From JAUYQR01 sp050632395 (GTDB lineage: Bacteria > Pseudomonadota > Alphaproteobacteria > Rhodobacterales > Rhodobacteraceae), in NCBI RefSeq assembly GCF_050632395.1, contig NZ_CP192600.1, positions 4,030,001 to 4,094,000 on the forward strand: a stretch of DNA of 64,000 nucleotides. Reading direction: 5' to 3'. The position numbers were made by a program, and so were the translations under genes. The notes below the pieces were generated by a model, which had not been told where the DNA came from, did no database searches, and saw nothing but the letters and a program-made list of their open reading frames with translations. This document shows, in pieces, positions 51,542 to 59,797 of this stretch. Numbering within the stretch: position 1 is the first letter of the stretch; every line of letters starts with the position of its first letter.

Positions 51542-53635
51542 ATGAAATCCGATTATCGTCTGGGCATTGACGCCGGCGGCACCTTCACTGACTTCGTTCT
51601 GGCCGACAAGACCGGTCAAGTTCGGCTGTTCAAAGCCCTGTCTACCCCGCAGGACCCTACATTGGCCATCAGAAACGGCCTTCAGCTCATCTCTGAAGAA
51701 CTGGGCGTTTCGGCTGAAACGGTGGTGTCGAACTGCGATCTTTGCATCAACGGCACGACGGTTGGGCTGAACGCTCTGATCACCCACAAGGGCGCAAAAA
51801 CCGGGCTGATCTGCACGGCGGGCCACGAAGACAGCCTTGAGATTCGCCTTGGTCACAAGGAAGACGGCTACCGCTATGATCCGGAATACCCGCCCGCTAC
51901 CATGCTGGTGCCGCGCTATCTGCGCCGGGGTATCCGCGAGCGGATCCTTTCGGATGGCTCAATCCGTCAGCCGTTGAACGAGGCCGACGTCCGCGCCGCT
52001 TGCGAGGTGTTCAAAGCCGAAGGTGTGGAAACCGTGGCAATCAGCTTTGTCTGGTCGGTGCTGCATCCCGACCACGAGGCCCGCGCCGGAGCCATCGTGC
52101 GCGAGATGATGCCGGGGGTGATCCTGACGCTCGGGTCCGAGCTATACCCGCAGGTCCGCGAATACACCCGCACCTCGACCGCGGTGGTGAACGCCTATCT
52201 CGCCCCGATCATGAAGCGCTACGTCGCTGCGGTGGACAGCTATTTCCGCAGCCTCGGGGCCAAACAGCCGGTGCGCTATTACCAGTCGAACGGCGGGCTT
52301 GCGATTGGACAGGCGATGACCGATCGCTCCGTCTATGCCATCAACTCGGGGCCGGCGTCCGCCCCGGCGGCAGGGCAATATGTCTGCGAACCTTTCGGCT
52401 ACAAGAACGTCATCACCGTCGATATGGGCGGCACGTCCTTTGACATCACGCTGACCAAGGACGGGTCGACCAACATCAACAAGAACATCGACTTCTTACG
52501 CTACCGCATCGGGGTGCCGATGATTCAGGTGGAAACCCTGGGCGCGGGCGGCGGTTCGATCGGCTGGATCGACGAGATGGGTCTGATGCAGATGGGGCCG
52601 CAATCTGCCGGGTCCGATCCGGGGCCGGCCTGCTATGGCCAAGGCGGCAAACTCCCGACGGTGTCGGACGCCAATCTTGTGATGGGGTATCTGAACCCCG
52701 ATGGTCTGGTCGGCGGGCGGCTTCCGTTGGCCTATCAAAAGGCCCATGACGCCATCAAGGCCAACCTCGCAGACCCCCTGAACATGAGCGTCGAACGCGC
52801 CGCCTATGGCATGTTCACCATCGTCAACGCCAACATGGTCAACGGCATCCGTCGCGTTACCGTGGAACGTGGCTATGACCCGCGCGACTTTGTGCTGGTG
52901 GGCGCAGGTGGGGCGACAGCGGCACATATCACGGCGCTGGCCGACGCCATCGGCATTGATACCATCGTGTTGCCGAAACTGGCTTCGGGCTTGTGCGCTT
53001 TTGGTCAGATCATCTCGGACGTGAAGTACAACTACATGGCGACTGCACCTTTGCGGTTGGACAATGACGCGGCCTTTGCGCGGATCGACACCTTGTTCAC
53101 TCAGATCGAGGCGCAAGGCGTGGCGCATCTGAAAAGCGATGGCTTCAAGGCCAAAGACATCATCACCAAGCGCAGCCTCGACATGCGCTATGTCGGTCAG
53201 GTCCATGAATGCACAGTGGAAATTGGTAACTTCAAGGTTGACGCCAAGTCGATTTCCAAAATCAAGGACGCCTTCCACAAGCGGCACAAGGAACTCTACA
53301 CCTATGCCGAACCGCAGTCGGTAGTCGAAGTGGTGAACATCGAAAGCACGGTTTACGGCGTCGTGGACAAGCCCGAGCGCATGTCCATCGGCAAGGGCAC
53401 GACGGCGCAAAAGGCGGTGAAAGGCCACCGCGACGCAGTGTTCAGCGCCGATGGCAAACGGGTGAGGACGCCGATCTATGACGGCACCCCCCTGGGTGTC
53501 GGGGCCTCGATCAAGGGACCTGCGGTGATCGAGGAAGTCACCACGACCATCGTGCTCGAACCGGGCTGGACGGCGCGGCTGGATGCAAGCGGCTCCTACC
53601 TCATCACCCGCGACCGCAAGAAAGGGGCGACATGA
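51542..53635 (+). CDS. hyuA: hydantoinase/oxoprolinase family protein, subunit A
   Basis: ATP-binding subunit, 697 aa. N-terminal phosphate loop YRLGIDAGGTFTDFVLADKT, second loop ITVDMGGTSFDITLTKDG near residue 295, CINGTTVGLNALITHKGAK, the Hydantoinase_A core RYYQSNGGLAIGQAMTDRSV and FVLVGAGGATAAHITALADA. The last 120 residues form the Hydant C-terminal domain (ESTVYGVVDKPERMSIGKG). Ribosome site AGGGGGAAT before the ATG. Its stop overlaps the livG start. Confidence 0.92.
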   Translation: MKSDYRLGIDAGGTFTDFVLADKTGQVRLFKALSTPQDPTLAIRNGLQLISEELGVSAETVVSNCDLCINGTTVGLNALITHKGAKTGLICTAGHEDSLEIRLGHKEDGYRYDPEYPPATMLVPRYLRRGIRERILSDGSIRQPLNEADVRAACEVFKAEGVETVAISFVWSVLHPDHEARAGAIVREMMPGVILTLGSELYPQVREYTRTSTAVVNAYLAPIMKRYVAAVDSYFRSLGAKQPVRYYQSNGGLAIGQAMTDRSVYAINSGPASAPAAGQYVCEPFGYKNVITVDMGGTSFDITLTKDGSTNINKNIDFLRYRIGVPMIQVETLGAGGGSIGWIDEMGLMQMGPQSAGSDPGPACYGQGGKLPTVSDANLVMGYLNPDGLVGGRLPLAYQKAHDAIKANLADPLNMSVERAAYGMFTIVNANMVNGIRRVTVERGYDPRDFVLVGAGGATAAHITALADAIGIDTIVLPKLASGLCAFGQIISDVKYNYMATAPLRLDNDAAFARIDTLFTQIEAQGVAHLKSDGFKAKDIITKRSLDMRYVGQVHECTVEIGNFKVDAKSISKIKDAFHKRHKELYTYAEPQSVVEVVNIESTVYGVVDKPERMSIGKGTTAQKAVKGHRDAVFSADGKRVRTPIYDGTPLGVGASIKGPAVIEEVTTTIVLEPGWTARLDASGSYLITRDRKKGAT

Positions 53636-54384
53636 GCGATCTGAGCGCTGACAAGATATCGGTTGCCTTCGCGGGGCTGCGCGCCCTGTCGGAGGTGGAC
53701 CTGAAGGTAACTTCCGGCCAGATCGTCGGGCTGATCGGCCCGAACGGGGCGGGGAAAACCACGCTTGTCAACGTGATGACCGGGTTTCAACCAGCAACCT
53801 CGGGCTCGGTCAGTCTGGACGGGCAAGACCTGTCCGGTCTCAAACCGCACGAGCTGCGGCGCCGGGGCGTCGCCCGTACCTTTCAGGGCGGACGGTTGTT
53901 CCGCGATCTGGCGGTGATCGACAATCTTGAAGTGACGGGAGTAGGCCTTGGCCTTTCCCGCGCCGCCGCGATCGCCGAGGCCGAGGCGATGCTGGACTGG
54001 GTCGGCATCGCGCCCCTCGCTAACCGGGTCGCCGGGGCGCTGCCCTATACTGACGAACGCAGGGTGGCGATCGGCCGCGCGCTGATGGGCAAGCCCGCTT
54101 TCGTGCTCTTGGACGAACCCGCCGCCGGGATGAGTGCGACCGAGGCGCAAGACTTGTCTGCCCTGATCCGCCGCATCGCAGGCGAGATGGGCTGCGGGGT
54201 CTTGCTGATCGAACACAATGTCGGCCTGGTGCTTGACCTGTGCCACCATGTCGTGGTGCTGGATAGCGGCGTTGTCATCGAAACCGGTGATCCCGCAACC
54301 ATCCGCGCCTCCGAGCGGGTGCGCCATGCCTACATGGGCACTGCCGCCGATACCAACCTTCCGGTGCTTGAGGTGATGGAATGA
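53632..54384 (+). CDS. livG: ABC transporter ATP-binding protein, LivG-type
   Basis: ATPase of the second Liv system, 250 aa. Walker A GPNGAGKTT, FQGGRLFRDLAVIDNLEV, Walker B VLLDEPAAGMSATEAQDL, and H-loop LIEHNVGLVLDLCHHVVVL. The family signature LSYGQQRR is weakened to LPYTDERRVAIGRAL. ATGA overlap with hyuA places it in the same translation unit, which is strong evidence that transport and ring opening belong together. Confidence 0.92.
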   Translation: MSDLSADKISVAFAGLRALSEVDLKVTSGQIVGLIGPNGAGKTTLVNVMTGFQPATSGSVSLDGQDLSGLKPHELRRRGVARTFQGGRLFRDLAVIDNLEVTGVGLGLSRAAAIAEAEAMLDWVGIAPLANRVAGALPYTDERRVAIGRALMGKPAFVLLDEPAAGMSATEAQDLSALIRRIAGEMGCGVLLIEHNVGLVLDLCHHVVVLDSGVVIETGDPATIRASERVRHAYMGTAADTNLPVLEVME

Positions 54385-55115
54385 GCCTTCTTGCGCTTTC
54401 CAACGTCTCGGTGCGCTACGGACGATTGACAGCTGTGCGCCAGATGACCTTCAGCCTGGCCGAGGGTGAGATTCTGTTTATCACCGGGCCGAACGGGGCC
54501 GGGAAATCCTCGCTTTTGCGCGCCATTGCCGGGGTGACGCCGCCATCCGGTGGTCGCATCGACTTCGCTGACCACGACATTACCGGGCGCGTGCCCGAAG
54601 ACATCGCGCGCCTTGGCCTGTCGATGGTGCCTGAGGGGCGAGATGTGTTTGGTTCGCTTACCATCGAGGAAAACCTTATGGTCGGCACCGGCATGCACAG
54701 TGCGACTCGCGGCTGGAAGGCCCGTGCCGCGACCGAGCTGGAAGCGGTCTATGCCACGTTCCCCATCCTGAAAGACCGCCGCCATTCGCAGGCCGGTCTT
54801 CTGTCGGGCGGTCAGCAGCAGATGCTGGTCATCGGGCGAGCGTTGATGACCAGCCCGCGTCTTGTGGCAATTGACGAACCTTCGCTTGGTCTGGCCCCGA
54901 ACATCACCGATCAGGTCTATGAACGGCTGATCGCACTTCAGGCGATGCGCAAGCTGACCCTTCTGATCGTCGAGCAGTCGTCGACCCGCGCCATGATGGT
55001 GGGCGGGCGGATGATGCTGATGCGCGGCGGCGAGATTGTGCTCGACGGCGACGCGCAGGCCCTTGGGCAGTCAGAGGCTATGCAAGCGGCCTATTTCGGA
55101 TACGGAGAGCATTGA
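54381..55115 (+). CDS. livF: ABC transporter ATP-binding protein, LivF-type
   Basis: Second ATPase, 244 aa. Walker A GPNGAGKSS, signature LLSGGQQQMLVIGRALM, Walker B LVAIDEPSLGLAPN, LivF-type EGRDVFGSLTIEENLMVG. ATGA overlap with the preceding and following genes. Tightly packed livG-livF-livH-livM order differs from the first Liv cluster. Confidence 0.92.
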   Translation: MSLLALSNVSVRYGRLTAVRQMTFSLAEGEILFITGPNGAGKSSLLRAIAGVTPPSGGRIDFADHDITGRVPEDIARLGLSMVPEGRDVFGSLTIEENLMVGTGMHSATRGWKARAATELEAVYATFPILKDRRHSQAGLLSGGQQQMLVIGRALMTSPRLVAIDEPSLGLAPNITDQVYERLIALQAMRKLTLLIVEQSSTRAMMVGGRMMLMRGGEIVLDGDAQALGQSEAMQAAYFGYGEH

Positions 55116-56029
55116 TGGGATCGTTGTTGCAGGTCTTGTTCGACGCGCTCTCGCTTGGTTCGCTTTATGCCCTTGGCGCCTTGGGTATCGCGCTGATCTT
55201 TGGCGTCATGCGGCTGGTGAACTTCGCCCATGGCGATGTGATCGCAGCCTGCGTATTTGCGCTGCTCTGGCCCTCGGTCGATGCTGTCGCCATCATCTTT
55301 GCGGGCAACCTGCCGTGGTATCTTCTGATCCCCTTCGTGCTGGCTATCGGGGCGACCCTTTCGATGGCCTCCGAGGTGGTGGTGTTCCGCCGCTTTCGAC
55401 GTGCCAACCCCGCGACCATGATGATCGCCTCTTTCGCGCTGGGCTTCGTCATCCGCTATTTCCTGCTGATGCTGTTCTCTAGCCGGCCGAAAAGCATTTC
55501 CCTGCTTCCATCACTCAGCCAACCCGTTGAAATCCTTGGCGCGCGGATCCCCCTCTTGCAGTTGATTACCATCGCCGTGACCATTGCAGTGCTGTTAGGG
55601 CTCACCGCTTTTCTGCGCCGCACCCGCTTTGGGCTGGAGATGCGGGCGGCGGCCGAAAACTTTGCCATGGCGCGGATGCTGGGGGTCCGTGCCAACCGGG
55701 TAATCATGGGGGCCTTTGCCCTCTCGGGCGCACTAGCTGCAGCCACAGCGCTGATCCTTGGGTCGCAGACCGGGACCGCCAACATCACGATGGGGGCGTC
55801 CGTGATGCTGATGGCCTTCATCGCCACCGTGATCGGCGGCATGGGCAGTCTGGCGGGGGCGGTTCTGGCCGGGTTTCTGCTCGGAGCGATTGCCACGGTC
55901 ATGCAGGTGATCCTGCCGCCCGATGCGCGCGCCTTCCGCGATGCCTTCGTCTATGGCGCGGTCATCCTGGTGCTGATCTTCCGCCCGCAGGGCTTGTTGT
56001 CGGCCCGCGGCACCAAGGAGCGCGTATGA
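55112..56029 (+). CDS. livH: branched-chain amino acid-type ABC permease LivH
   Basis: Membrane subunit, 305 aa. Eight or so hydrophobic segments, with GVMRLVNFAHGDVIAACVFA near residue 40, FALGFVIRYFLLMLFSSRPK, RAAAENFAMARMLGVRANRV and FIATVIGGMGSLAGAVLAGF. Overlaps livF and livM by 4 bases each. A run of three RxRR-like basic residues occurs in the cytosolic loop (VVFRRFRRANPATM). Confidence 0.92.
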   Translation: MMGSLLQVLFDALSLGSLYALGALGIALIFGVMRLVNFAHGDVIAACVFALLWPSVDAVAIIFAGNLPWYLLIPFVLAIGATLSMASEVVVFRRFRRANPATMMIASFALGFVIRYFLLMLFSSRPKSISLLPSLSQPVEILGARIPLLQLITIAVTIAVLLGLTAFLRRTRFGLEMRAAAENFAMARMLGVRANRVIMGAFALSGALAAATALILGSQTGTANITMGASVMLMAFIATVIGGMGSLAGAVLAGFLLGAIATVMQVILPPDARAFRDAFVYGAVILVLIFRPQGLLSARGTKERV

Positions 56030-57081
56030 TGTCGGCCTCCGTTGCCCGTCGCACCTTCGTCACGCCAGTTCTGCTTGGGCTGCTCCTGATAGCCTTCGCG
56101 CTTGTTGCGGTGGCGGTGGGGTCCAAACCCTTCAACCAGACCATCATCGACATCTTTCTCAAGGTGATCTTCGTCGTGGGCCTCTGGGTCTTTGTCGGCA
56201 ATTCGGGCGTGATCTCGTTTGGCCACATCGCTTTCGCCTGCCTTGGCGGCTATGTCGCGGCCTGGACCACGATCAAGCCGATGATGAAGGGCATGTCGAT
56301 GCCCGGTTTGCCGGATTGGCTGATGCAGATGGAAATCCCCTATTGGGGCTCGGCCATTGTCGCCGCCGGATGGGCAGCCCTTTGGGCGCTGATCTTCGGA
56401 TCGGTGCTGATGCGGCTCTCGGGGATCGCCGCCTCGATCGCCACCTTTGCCATGCTGGCCATGGTGAACTCGATCTATTCGAACTGGGAAAGCGTCACCG
56501 CTGCCACTTCATCGGTCGTGGGCATTCCGATCATCCGGTCGATCTGGCCCTATCTGATTGCTGCCCTGATATCGGTCTTAACGGCCTGGGCTTATGGCAT
56601 TTCGCGCCACGGCCTTGCCCTGCGCGCCGCCCGCGACGAACCCACCGCCGCCGCCGCCAGTGGCATCGACATTCCCCGCGCACGCCTTATCGCCTTCGTG
56701 ATCTCGGGGGCGATCATGGGGATGGGGGGCGCGCTTTATTCGCACTCCATCGGCATCGTCACCCCCGACACCTATTACCTCGGGCTGACCTTCATCACCC
56801 TGTCGATGCTTGTGGTGGGAGGCATGGGCAGCCTGTCGGGCGCGGTGCTGGGCGTGCTTATCCTGTCCACCCTGATCCAGACCCTGCGCTGGTTGGAAGC
56901 CGGGGTTCAGATCGGCGAGACCACCTTTGCCCTGCCGGGGGGCGTGCAGGAAATCGCCCTCGGCGTCGTGATGATCCTGATCCTCATGTTCCGGCCCGCC
57001 GGAATCATGGGCAACAAAGACCTGAGCCTGCCCGGACGGGCAACTTTGGAAACCAGGGGCACGAAAAGCCCCCGAAACTGA
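56026..57081 (+). CDS. livM: branched-chain amino acid-type ABC permease LivM
   Basis: Membrane subunit, 351 aa. FVGNSGVISFGHIAFACLGG corresponds to the LivM core. IAASIATFAMLAMVNSIYS, HGLALRAARDEPTAAAASGI and SMLVVGGMGSLSGAVLGVLI are the conserved loops and helix. The last 30 residues are a polar tail. It lies 30 bases before the binding-protein gene. Confidence 0.92.
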   Translation: MMSASVARRTFVTPVLLGLLLIAFALVAVAVGSKPFNQTIIDIFLKVIFVVGLWVFVGNSGVISFGHIAFACLGGYVAAWTTIKPMMKGMSMPGLPDWLMQMEIPYWGSAIVAAGWAALWALIFGSVLMRLSGIAASIATFAMLAMVNSIYSNWESVTAATSSVVGIPIIRSIWPYLIAALISVLTAWAYGISRHGLALRAARDEPTAAAASGIDIPRARLIAFVISGAIMGMGGALYSHSIGIVTPDTYYLGLTFITLSMLVVGGMGSLSGAVLGVLILSTLIQTLRWLEAGVQIGETTFALPGGVQEIALGVVMILILMFRPAGIMGNKDLSLPGRATLETRGTKSPRN

Positions 57082-57111
57082 CCAAGAAACTGTTCAACAA
57101 GGAGAGATGCC

Positions 57112-58290
57112 ATGAAAAGACTGATGACCGTGCTGGCAGCCACCACCTGCCTGACCGCACCCGCGCTTGCCGATGACGAAAAGATCATCGTGGGCTTTGC
57201 CACCGCAGAGACCGGCTTCATGCAGGCCTATGACAAGCCCGCGCAAGATGCTGCCATGATCCGGATCGCCGAGATCAACGCGGCAGGCGGCCTTCTGGGC
57301 AAGCAGATCGAAGTGGTCAATGCCGACACCAAGACCGACCGCGCCGAAGGCGCAAAGGCGGGTCTGACCGTCATCGACGCCGGCGCCGACATGGTTGTCG
57401 TGTCTTGCGATTATGACTTCGGCTCGCCCGCAGCCCTTGCGGCCGAAAGCGCCGGCCTGCCATCGTTCTTCCTTTGCGCTGAATCGATCAAGGCGGGCAT
57501 TCAGGGCGTTGGCCCGAACTCCTTCTCGGCCTCAGTTTTGGCGGCGGTTCAGGGTGCCACAATGGCCGAATGGTCCTACACCAAGAAAGAAGCCCGCACC
57601 TTCTATCGCCTGCTCGATACCTGGACCGAGTACAACAAGGGCATCTGCGACGGCTTTGACTACATGCTGCCGAAGCTGGCTGATGCCAAACTGGTGGGCG
57701 AGGACACCTTCCTGAACGAAGACGCCTCGATCGCCGCCCAGATAACCCGCATCAAGGCCCTGCCCGAAGAGCCCGACGCGATCATGCTCTGCACGATGAT
57801 GCCGGGCGCAGTCTCGGCTATCAAGCAGATCCGCGCCGCCGGGATCAACTCGATGATCCTGAACGGCTCGGGCGTGGACGGCTCCTATTGGCTTTCTGCT
57901 GTGCCGGACTTGTCTAACTTCTACGTGCCGGTTCAGGGCTCGATCTATGGCGATGACCCGAATGCCGACGTGACCGCCTTCAACGCCAAGTACAAGGAAG
58001 TGACGGGCGGCGATCCCTCGACCCAGTATGTCTATCCCGGCTACGTGATGATCGACGTCTGGGCCAAGGCGGTGGAACGCGCAGGCACCACCGAAACCGC
58101 AGCCGTGGTGGCGGAACTTGAAAAGATGAACGCCGAGCCGACGCTGTTTGGCCCGCGCACCTTTACCAGCGAGTTGCACCACCAGAATCAGGCCCGCTAT
58201 CTGATTGTGGAAACCAACGCTGGCAAGCCCGGCGTGGTCGATGAATGGACGATCTCTGCACCCATTCCGGTGGCCGACCTGATGAAGTAA
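57112..58290 (+). CDS. ABC transporter substrate-binding protein, Liv/amide type
   Basis: Periplasmic binding protein, 392 aa. Sec signal peptide (MKRLMTVLAATTCLTAPALA, then DDEK). Mature part starts IIVGFATAETGFMQAYDKPA, then AAMIRIAEINAAGGLLGKQI, and LNGSGVDGSYWLSAVPDLSN. The family takes branched-chain amino acids, amides or aromatic acids. The operon suggests a hydantoin or lactam. A strong hairpin directly after the stop would mark the end of the main transcript. Confidence 0.9.
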   Translation: MKRLMTVLAATTCLTAPALADDEKIIVGFATAETGFMQAYDKPAQDAAMIRIAEINAAGGLLGKQIEVVNADTKTDRAEGAKAGLTVIDAGADMVVVSCDYDFGSPAALAAESAGLPSFFLCAESIKAGIQGVGPNSFSASVLAAVQGATMAEWSYTKKEARTFYRLLDTWTEYNKGICDGFDYMLPKLADAKLVGEDTFLNEDASIAAQITRIKALPEEPDAIMLCTMMPGAVSAIKQIRAAGINSMILNGSGVDGSYWLSAVPDLSNFYVPVQGSIYGDDPNADVTAFNAKYKEVTGGDPSTQYVYPGYVMIDVWAKAVERAGTTETAAVVAELEKMNAEPTLFGPRTFTSELHHQNQARYLIVETNAGKPGVVDEWTISAPIPVADLMK

Positions 58291-58304
58291 GCGTCACCAG
58301 CTTG

Positions 58305-58330
58305 GCCGGCCCCGTGCATGCGGGGCCGGC
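58305..58330 (+). terminator. GC-rich hairpin after the binding-protein gene
   Basis: GCCGGCCCCG, six-base loop TGCATG, CGGGGCCGGC: a perfect 10-base-pair stem 14 bases after the stop. Only a short T-run follows, so it may be a weak terminator or an mRNA-stabilising hairpin between the binding protein and the GNAT gene. Confidence 0.55.
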
Positions 58331-58349
58331 TCCCTTTGCCGGAGAACCC

Positions 58350-58793
58350 ATGCCCGAAGTTTCCATCCGCCCCATGGCTGCGCATGACGAAGCCGACTGG
58401 CGCCGCCTCTGGACCGGCTATCTGGACTATTATGAAACTACGGTGCCCGAGGCGGTCTATGCCAGCACCTTCGCCCGGCTTCTGGGCAATGACCCCCAGG
58501 ATTTCAACGGCTTGATCGCCCTTGTCGATGGCAAGGCAATGGGCCTGACCCACTTCCTTTTCCACCGCCATGGGTGGAAGATCGAGAACGTCTGTTACCT
58601 GCAAGACCTCTACGTCGCGCCCGAAGCACGCGGCGCCGGCGTAGGCCGCAAGCTGATCGAGGCGGTCTATGCTGCTGCCGACGCCAATGGCACACCTTCG
58701 GTCTATTGGCTGACGCAAGACTTCAACGAAGTCGGTCGCCGCCTTTACGACCGCATCGGCAAACAGACGCCCTTCATCCGCTATAACCGCTGA
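58350..58793 (+). CDS. GNAT family N-acetyltransferase
   Basis: Acetyltransferase, 147 aa. The acetyl-CoA loop is LYVAPEARGAGVGRKLIEAV, preceded by the strand LVDGKAMGLTHFLFHRHGWK. The end TQDFNEVGRRLYDRIGKQTP is the motif B region. ATG at 58350 after GGAGAA; a frame open further upstream enters the hairpin. It may acetylate an amino acid product or detoxify a side product of the operon. Confidence 0.88.
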   Translation: MPEVSIRPMAAHDEADWRRLWTGYLDYYETTVPEAVYASTFARLLGNDPQDFNGLIALVDGKAMGLTHFLFHRHGWKIENVCYLQDLYVAPEARGAGVGRKLIEAVYAAADANGTPSVYWLTQDFNEVGRRLYDRIGKQTPFIRYNR

Positions 58794-59459
58794 TCAGCCC
58801 CGCGCCTTGCGGTAGCTGTCCTTGACCGCGATCAGATCGCCGTCAAAGCCGAAAACATCGCAGCCCCGCACGTCGACCGGACTGCCATCCGGGCGGCGCC
58901 CGACAAAGCGCCAACTCGACAGGCCCTTGTCGCCCGCAACCACATGCATGCCATCGGTCCAGGCGGCCTCGGGGAAAGCGTCGAAAACCGCTGCGGTTGC
59001 CTGCCGCACGGCGTCGCGCCCGATGTAGCGCTGACCTTCCACCTCGGGACCGGCCGAAGCGTGAAACGCGCAGTCCGCGGACATGCAGGCCATGACGCCC
59101 TCGACGTCGCGCGCATTGAACGCAGCCATCATCGCAATCATCGTCGCCTGACGGCGATGGCCCAGCGCGTCATCCACCACCTCCACCTCCAGAAACGCCA
59201 GCGGGGCGCTGTCAGAGCCATTGGTGACGTTATGCTCAACACCCGCACGCCGCGAATAAGGCACGCCTTGCGTCAGGCTGGCCGTGGCTTTCTGGCCGCC
59301 CGGCAGGTCAAGCACAAGTTGGCCGTCACACAAGGGCACGATCACATAGTCATGGCCATGCCGATGCCAGCCGGTCTCTGCCCCCGGGGCAAACTGCCAC
59401 TCGGTGACGCGAAACCGGTCATCGTCGATGTGCACTACGGGATTTGCGGCTGCGCGCAT
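58794..59459 (-). CDS. cupin and SnoaL/NTF2-like fusion protein
   Basis: Two-domain protein, 221 aa. Residues 1-95 form a cupin with GAETGWHRHGHDYVIVPLCD carrying the His metal ligands and GVEHNVTNGSD the second motif. Residues about 105-220 form an SnoaL/NTF2-like cone (MAAFNARDVEGVMACMSADC, HASAGPEVEGQRYIGRDAVR, SWRFVGRRPDGSPVDVRGCD). Each fold alone is common; the fusion is unusual. Its stop abuts the GNAT stop (convergent). Function unknown. Confidence 0.82.
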   Translation of the reverse strand: MRAAANPVVHIDDDRFRVTEWQFAPGAETGWHRHGHDYVIVPLCDGQLVLDLPGGQKATASLTQGVPYSRRAGVEHNVTNGSDSAPLAFLEVEVVDDALGHRRQATMIAMMAAFNARDVEGVMACMSADCAFHASAGPEVEGQRYIGRDAVRQATAAVFDAFPEAAWTDGMHVVAGDKGLSSWRFVGRRPDGSPVDVRGCDVFGFDGDLIAVKDSYRKARG

Positions 59460-59797
59460 GGATGCCCCTCTTTCAGGTCTCGGGTGACAGCCTATTCCGG
59501 TGCTGCTTCAAGGGGAAGCATCTGAGTGGCCATCGGCTGCGCAAGAAGGGCTGCCAATCTCGATGGGCCAAAATATTTCTGCCAGTCGAACTTTGAGCGG
59601 CGAACTGTCGCCATCGTACTGTCATGGACGAGCAATGCCGCACTGCCGTCAGACACCATTCCGCTCAAAGCAGCCACTCGCGCACTTTCTGAACCGTCTT
59701 TCAGCAAAGCAGTTCATGCCGGCAGGTAGATTGACCCATGTCATCGAACGATTTGCGTCGATGCACTAGAGTGCATTTGATTTTCCGAGGAATAGCA
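59460..59797. other. intergenic region before arsA with a perfect dyad
   Basis: 338 bases with no supported gene. A minus-strand frame at 59492-59707 is short and not protein-like. The arsA-proximal end holds a ribosome site GAGG at about 59787 and a perfect palindrome (separate entry). Confidence 0.4.
59761..59776. promoter_or_regulatory. candidate operator upstream of arsA
   Basis: ATGCACT-AG-AGTGCAT is a perfect 7+2+7 dyad 21 bases before the arsA GTG start. It would overlap the promoter or the 5' leader, a typical place for a repressor such as ArsR. No ArsR gene is visible nearby. Confidence 0.4.

Noticed and set aside
59492..59707. 71-residue minus-strand frame between the cupin and arsA genes
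   Set aside because: No protein-like pattern, no ribosome site, no neighbour in the same operon.
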